Shown here piece by piece: positions 61,622 to 64,000 of a DNA stretch of 64,000 nucleotides. The position numbers and the translations under genes were made by a program. Source of the DNA: Betaproteobacteria bacterium (GTDB lineage Bacteria > Pseudomonadota > Gammaproteobacteria > Burkholderiales > WYBJ01). Numbering within the stretch: the stretch's first letter is position 1; each line of letters opens with the position of its first letter. The notes beneath the pieces were generated by a model. It saw only the letters and a program-made list of their open reading frames with translations, had not been told where the DNA came from and searched no databases. The stretch covers positions 22,796 through 86,795 of the forward strand of contig WHTS01000014.1 in assembly GCA_009377585.1 (NCBI GenBank), read 5' to 3'.

Positions 61622-62851
61622 GTGCGCGCGCTGTTCTGGGTTCTGCTGCTCGCCGCTCTCGCGGTCGCGATCACGCTGGCCGCGCGCTACAACGCCGGCT
61701 ACGTGCTGCTGGTGCTGCATCCTTACCGGGTCGAGCTCTCGCTCAACTTCCTGATCGCGCTGATGCTGATCGGTTTCGCCGCGCTCTACGCCCTGCTGCG
61801 GGCGCTGGCGCACGCGCTGCGGCTGCCCAACCAGGTGCGCCGGTTTCGCGAGCGCCGCCGGCTCGAGCGCGCCGCCGACTCGCTGTACGCCGCGCTGCGC
61901 GCGTATTTCGAGGGCCGCTATGCCCAGGCGGAAAAGGTTGCCGCCCAATCCATCGAGCTGAAGGAGCACAGCGGGCTCGCGGCGGTGATTGCGGCGCGCG
62001 CGGCGCACGAGCTGCGCGCCTTCGAGCGGCGCGATTCGTACCTTGCCCGCTCGGCCTACTACCACGACGCCGATCAGACCATGCGCATCGTGGCGCAGGC
62101 GGAGCTGATGCTGCACGCGCGCCAATACCAGGCGGCGCTTGCCGCCCTGGAACGGTTGCCGCGCAAGCATACGGCGGCGCTGCGCCTGGAGTTGAAGGCC
62201 CAGCAACAGGCACGCAACTGGGACCGCTATCTCGAGCTCGTCAGCCAGCTCGAGCGCGCGCAGGCGCTCGACGAGACGCAGGCAGCGGAGCTGCGCCGGC
62301 ACGCGATCGGCGAGAACATCGCGCGCAAGGCGCGCGACGCGGACGAGCTGCGCGAGTACTGGCAGCGGCTCGCTGCGCGCGAGCGCCAGGATGTCAAGAT
62401 CGCCGCGTGCGCCGCGCATGCGTTCGCCCGCCTGCGCTTGTTCGACGAGGCGCTCACGCTCGTCCAACAAAGTCTCGAGCGCAATTGGGATAGCGAGCTG
62501 GTGGCGCTGTATGGCGTCTGCAGCGCATCCGACCCGCGGCGCCAGATCGAGCGCGCCGAAGGCTGGCTGCGGGCCCATCCGACCGATCCCGCGCTGTTGC
62601 TGGCGCTCGGCCGGTTATGCGCGCGCAGTCAACTGTGGGGCAAGGCGAAGAGTTACATCGAGGCGAGCCTGTCGCTGGAGCAGAGCTTCCAGGCCCACAT
62701 CGAGCTCGCGCGTCTGCACGAGGGCCTGGGCGAAGCCGATGCCGCGCAGTCCCACTACCAGGCGAGCTTGCGGCTCGCCGAACACGAGATCGAGCCGCGA
62801 CCGCAGTTGCCGCTCATGCCGGCGCCGGCGGCGGAGCCGACGCAGGCGTGA
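61622..62851 (+). CDS. hemY: HemY: heme biosynthesis-associated TPR membrane protein
   Basis: This 409-residue protein has two N-terminal helices (MRALFWVLLLAALAVAITLAARY and LNFLIALMLIGFAALYALLRAL). Then come the HemY N-domain with RLERAADSLYAALRAYFEGRYAQAEKVAAQS and tandem TPR-like helices to the end. It is unrelated to protoporphyrinogen oxidase of Bacillus, which shares the symbol. GTG 61622 immediately follows the hemX stop, showing coupling. Its function is not settled; it is thought to support late heme synthesis or envelope processes. Its last 38 bp overlap the convergent reductase gene. Confidence 0.92.
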   Translation: MRALFWVLLLAALAVAITLAARYNAGYVLLVLHPYRVELSLNFLIALMLIGFAALYALLRALAHALRLPNQVRRFRERRRLERAADSLYAALRAYFEGRYAQAEKVAAQSIELKEHSGLAAVIAARAAHELRAFERRDSYLARSAYYHDADQTMRIVAQAELMLHARQYQAALAALERLPRKHTAALRLELKAQQQARNWDRYLELVSQLERAQALDETQAAELRRHAIGENIARKARDADELREYWQRLAARERQDVKIAACAAHAFARLRLFDEALTLVQQSLERNWDSELVALYGVCSASDPRRQIERAEGWLRAHPTDPALLLALGRLCARSQLWGKAKSYIEASLSLEQSFQAHIELARLHEGLGEADAAQSHYQASLRLAEHEIEPRPQLPLMPAPAAEPTQA

Positions 62852-63845
62852 AGGCGTCGGAGAAGAATTCTTCTTCCGGCAGGCCGCAGCGGAGAGTGAA
62901 GTCGGTGCGCGCGGCTTCCACCATGAGTGGATTGCCGCAGGCGTAGACCTGGTGGGCGGAGAGATCCGGGTAGTCGGCCATGACCGCGCGGTGCACCAGG
63001 TCGAGCCGGCCGCTCCAGTCATCCTCGATGCTCGGCTCGGACAATACCGGCACGTAGCCGAAACCCGGGTGCTCGGCTACCCACTGCTCGGCGAGCGCGT
63101 TCATGTACAGGTCCGAGCGCCGTCGTCCGCCCCAATACAGGCGGATGGGACGCGTGGTTCCGACGTGAAAGACGTGCTCGACGATCGCCTTGATGGGCGC
63201 GAACCCGGTTCCGCTTGCGAGCAGGATGATCGGCTTGGCGCTCTCCTCGCGCAGGAAGAAGCTGCCATAGGGGCCTTCGAAGCGCAGGATGTCGCGCACC
63301 TTCATGCGCTCGAACACGTGGCACGAGAAGGTACCGCCGTAGTTGCGGATGTGCAGCTGCAGCAGCTCGTCGGCGTGCGGGGCGTTGGCCATCGAGAAGC
63401 TGCGCCGCTGCCCGTCCTTCATGATGATGTCGACATACTGGCCGGCGAGATACTGCAGCCGTTCGCTCTGCGGCAGGCGCAGCTGCACGACCATCACATC
63501 CTCGGCCGCGCGCTCCATGCGCTCCACCCGGCACGGCATCTTGCGGATCTGGATGTCCTTGGCCGCGCCCACTTCCCGGCACTCGATCTCCACATCGCCC
63601 AGGGGCCTGGCGCAGCAGAAGAGCGCCAGGCCGTTCGCGCGCTCGGCCTCGCTCAGGGCGGTGGACTGATAGTCGCCGTAATCGACCTTGCCGGCGAGCA
63701 GCCGCCCCTTGCAGGTGCCGCAGGCGCCGTTGCGGCAGCCGTAGGGCAGGTTGAACCCCTCGCGCAGCGCGGCGGCGAGCACCGTTTCGTCGGCGTCCAT
63801 CGTGAAGCGATGGCCGCTTGGCCGGATCGTGACGTTGCAGGACAT
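62814..63845 (-). CDS. Ferredoxin-NAD(P) reductase with N-terminal [2Fe-2S] domain (CDP-6-deoxy-glucoseen-reductase-like)
   Basis: This 343-residue fusion flavoprotein carries electrons from NAD(P)H through FAD to a plant-type ferredoxin domain. The ferredoxin cluster motif is YGCRNGACGTCKG with a distal cysteine in LFCCARPLG (about residues 35-80). The FAD motif is RSFSMANAP near 152, and the NAD-binding segment is ILLASGTGFAPIKAIVEH near 203; the C-terminal VYACGNPLMVEAAR is typical. ATG 63845 was chosen; the open frame continues upstream. No oxygenase partner is adjacent. It overlaps the 3' end of hemY by 38 bp on the opposite strand. Confidence 0.93.
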   Translation of the reverse strand: MSCNVTIRPSGHRFTMDADETVLAAALREGFNLPYGCRNGACGTCKGRLLAGKVDYGDYQSTALSEAERANGLALFCCARPLGDVEIECREVGAAKDIQIRKMPCRVERMERAAEDVMVVQLRLPQSERLQYLAGQYVDIIMKDGQRRSFSMANAPHADELLQLHIRNYGGTFSCHVFERMKVRDILRFEGPYGSFFLREESAKPIILLASGTGFAPIKAIVEHVFHVGTTRPIRLYWGGRRRSDLYMNALAEQWVAEHPGFGYVPVLSEPSIEDDWSGRLDLVHRAVMADYPDLSAHQVYACGNPLMVEAARTDFTLRCGLPEEEFFSDAFTPASAPPPAPA

Positions 63846-63975
63846 CTGGAAAGGAAATGCGTGGAACAGCCCACGCACACAAAAGGAAACCTGATTAGCG
63901 ACATTCTTCAGCGGGCTCACTTGGTGAGCCAGTGGGATGCGCATGATGTGGTTCACCGACAAGACGAGGTGAACC

Positions 63976-64000
63976 ATGGCGATGAACCGGGTGCAGTTTC
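63976..64000 (+). mobile_element. Start of an IS1595-type transposase gene, cut by window end
   Basis: The last bases encode MAMNRVQF, which is the usual first residues of IS1595-family (ISPna2/ISSod11-like) DDE transposases (MAMNRVQFQPGLS-type). The sequence before it (63950-63975) would be the left end. Only eight codons are visible, so the identification is provisional. The 130 bp between the reductase start and this ATG otherwise hold no gene. Confidence 0.5.

Noticed and set aside
1..64000. tRNA, rRNA, CRISPR arrays, phage or integrase genes, replication origin
   Set aside because: None was seen on reading both strands; short structured stretches found are better explained as repeats.

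Overview
The window is 64 kb of GC-rich DNA that looks like an environmental betaproteobacterium (Burkholderiales-like). The evidence is five Bug-type (TctC) periplasmic receptors, one TctCBA transporter, many CoA-ester and ThDP-dependent catabolic enzymes, and the block argH / algZ-algR-like / ppc / hemC-hemD-hemX-hemY. No rRNA, tRNA, CRISPR array, phage gene or replication origin was seen.

Layout. 1-1.5 kb: end of a peptide/nickel-type ABC importer (two ATPases). 1.5-4.6 kb: tctCBA on the minus strand behind a LacI-type palindrome. 4.9-14 kb: opine-dehydrogenase-like protein, Tat-like serine hydrolase, two divergent Bug receptors, SRPBCC and RidA proteins, an internally deleted FMN hydroxy-acid dehydrogenase, a ThDP enzyme and a truncated NTF2-like gene. 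14-19.3 kb: a lone molybdenum hydroxylase large subunit, a DUF35/thiolase-like pair and a small membrane protein. 19.4-30 kb: MidA-like methyltransferase, M20 amidohydrolase, GlsB-type protein, a second ThDP enzyme, then a minus-strand run (oxidoreductase, FAH hydrolase, amidohydrolase, Bug receptor, LVIVD-repeat protein). 30.3-34.5 kb: an F420 cluster (LLM oxidoreductase, npdG, cofE, cofD, cofC). 34.5-44.2 kb: MFS carrier, CoA-transferase, dienelactone hydrolase, a frameshifted and an intact hybrid histidine kinase, an OmpR-type regulator and an SDR. 44.4-48.9 kb: a tight operon of amidase, amidohydrolase, Bug receptor and alpha/beta hydrolase. 49.2-51 kb: sulfoacetaldehyde acetyltransferase (xsc). 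51.2-63.8 kb: housekeeping genes (RraB-like, argH, algZ/algR-like, ppc, hemCDXY) and a ferredoxin-type reductase. The last bases are the start of an IS1595-type transposase.

The accessory part (1-51 kb) fits scavenging of organic acids, amides and sulfonates. Receptors bring in substrates, and amidases, hydrolases, CoA-transferase, SDR and ThDP enzymes process them. The F420 genes could supply a deazaflavin cofactor to the LLM enzyme next to them; the lactyl/glyceryl donor and F0 synthase genes are not in the window.

The least expected feature is in the intergenic DNA. Two families of short repeats (about 117-310 bp with CTATYGA termini, and about 40-55 bp CACCCC...CCCCTCC units) each keep a conserved frame. 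Each also carries, at a fixed place, a hairpin whose sequence changes from copy to copy while its pairing is kept. One copy interrupts a ridA gene and supplies the 3' end of a neighbouring hydrolase gene; another supplies the stop codon of a methyltransferase gene.
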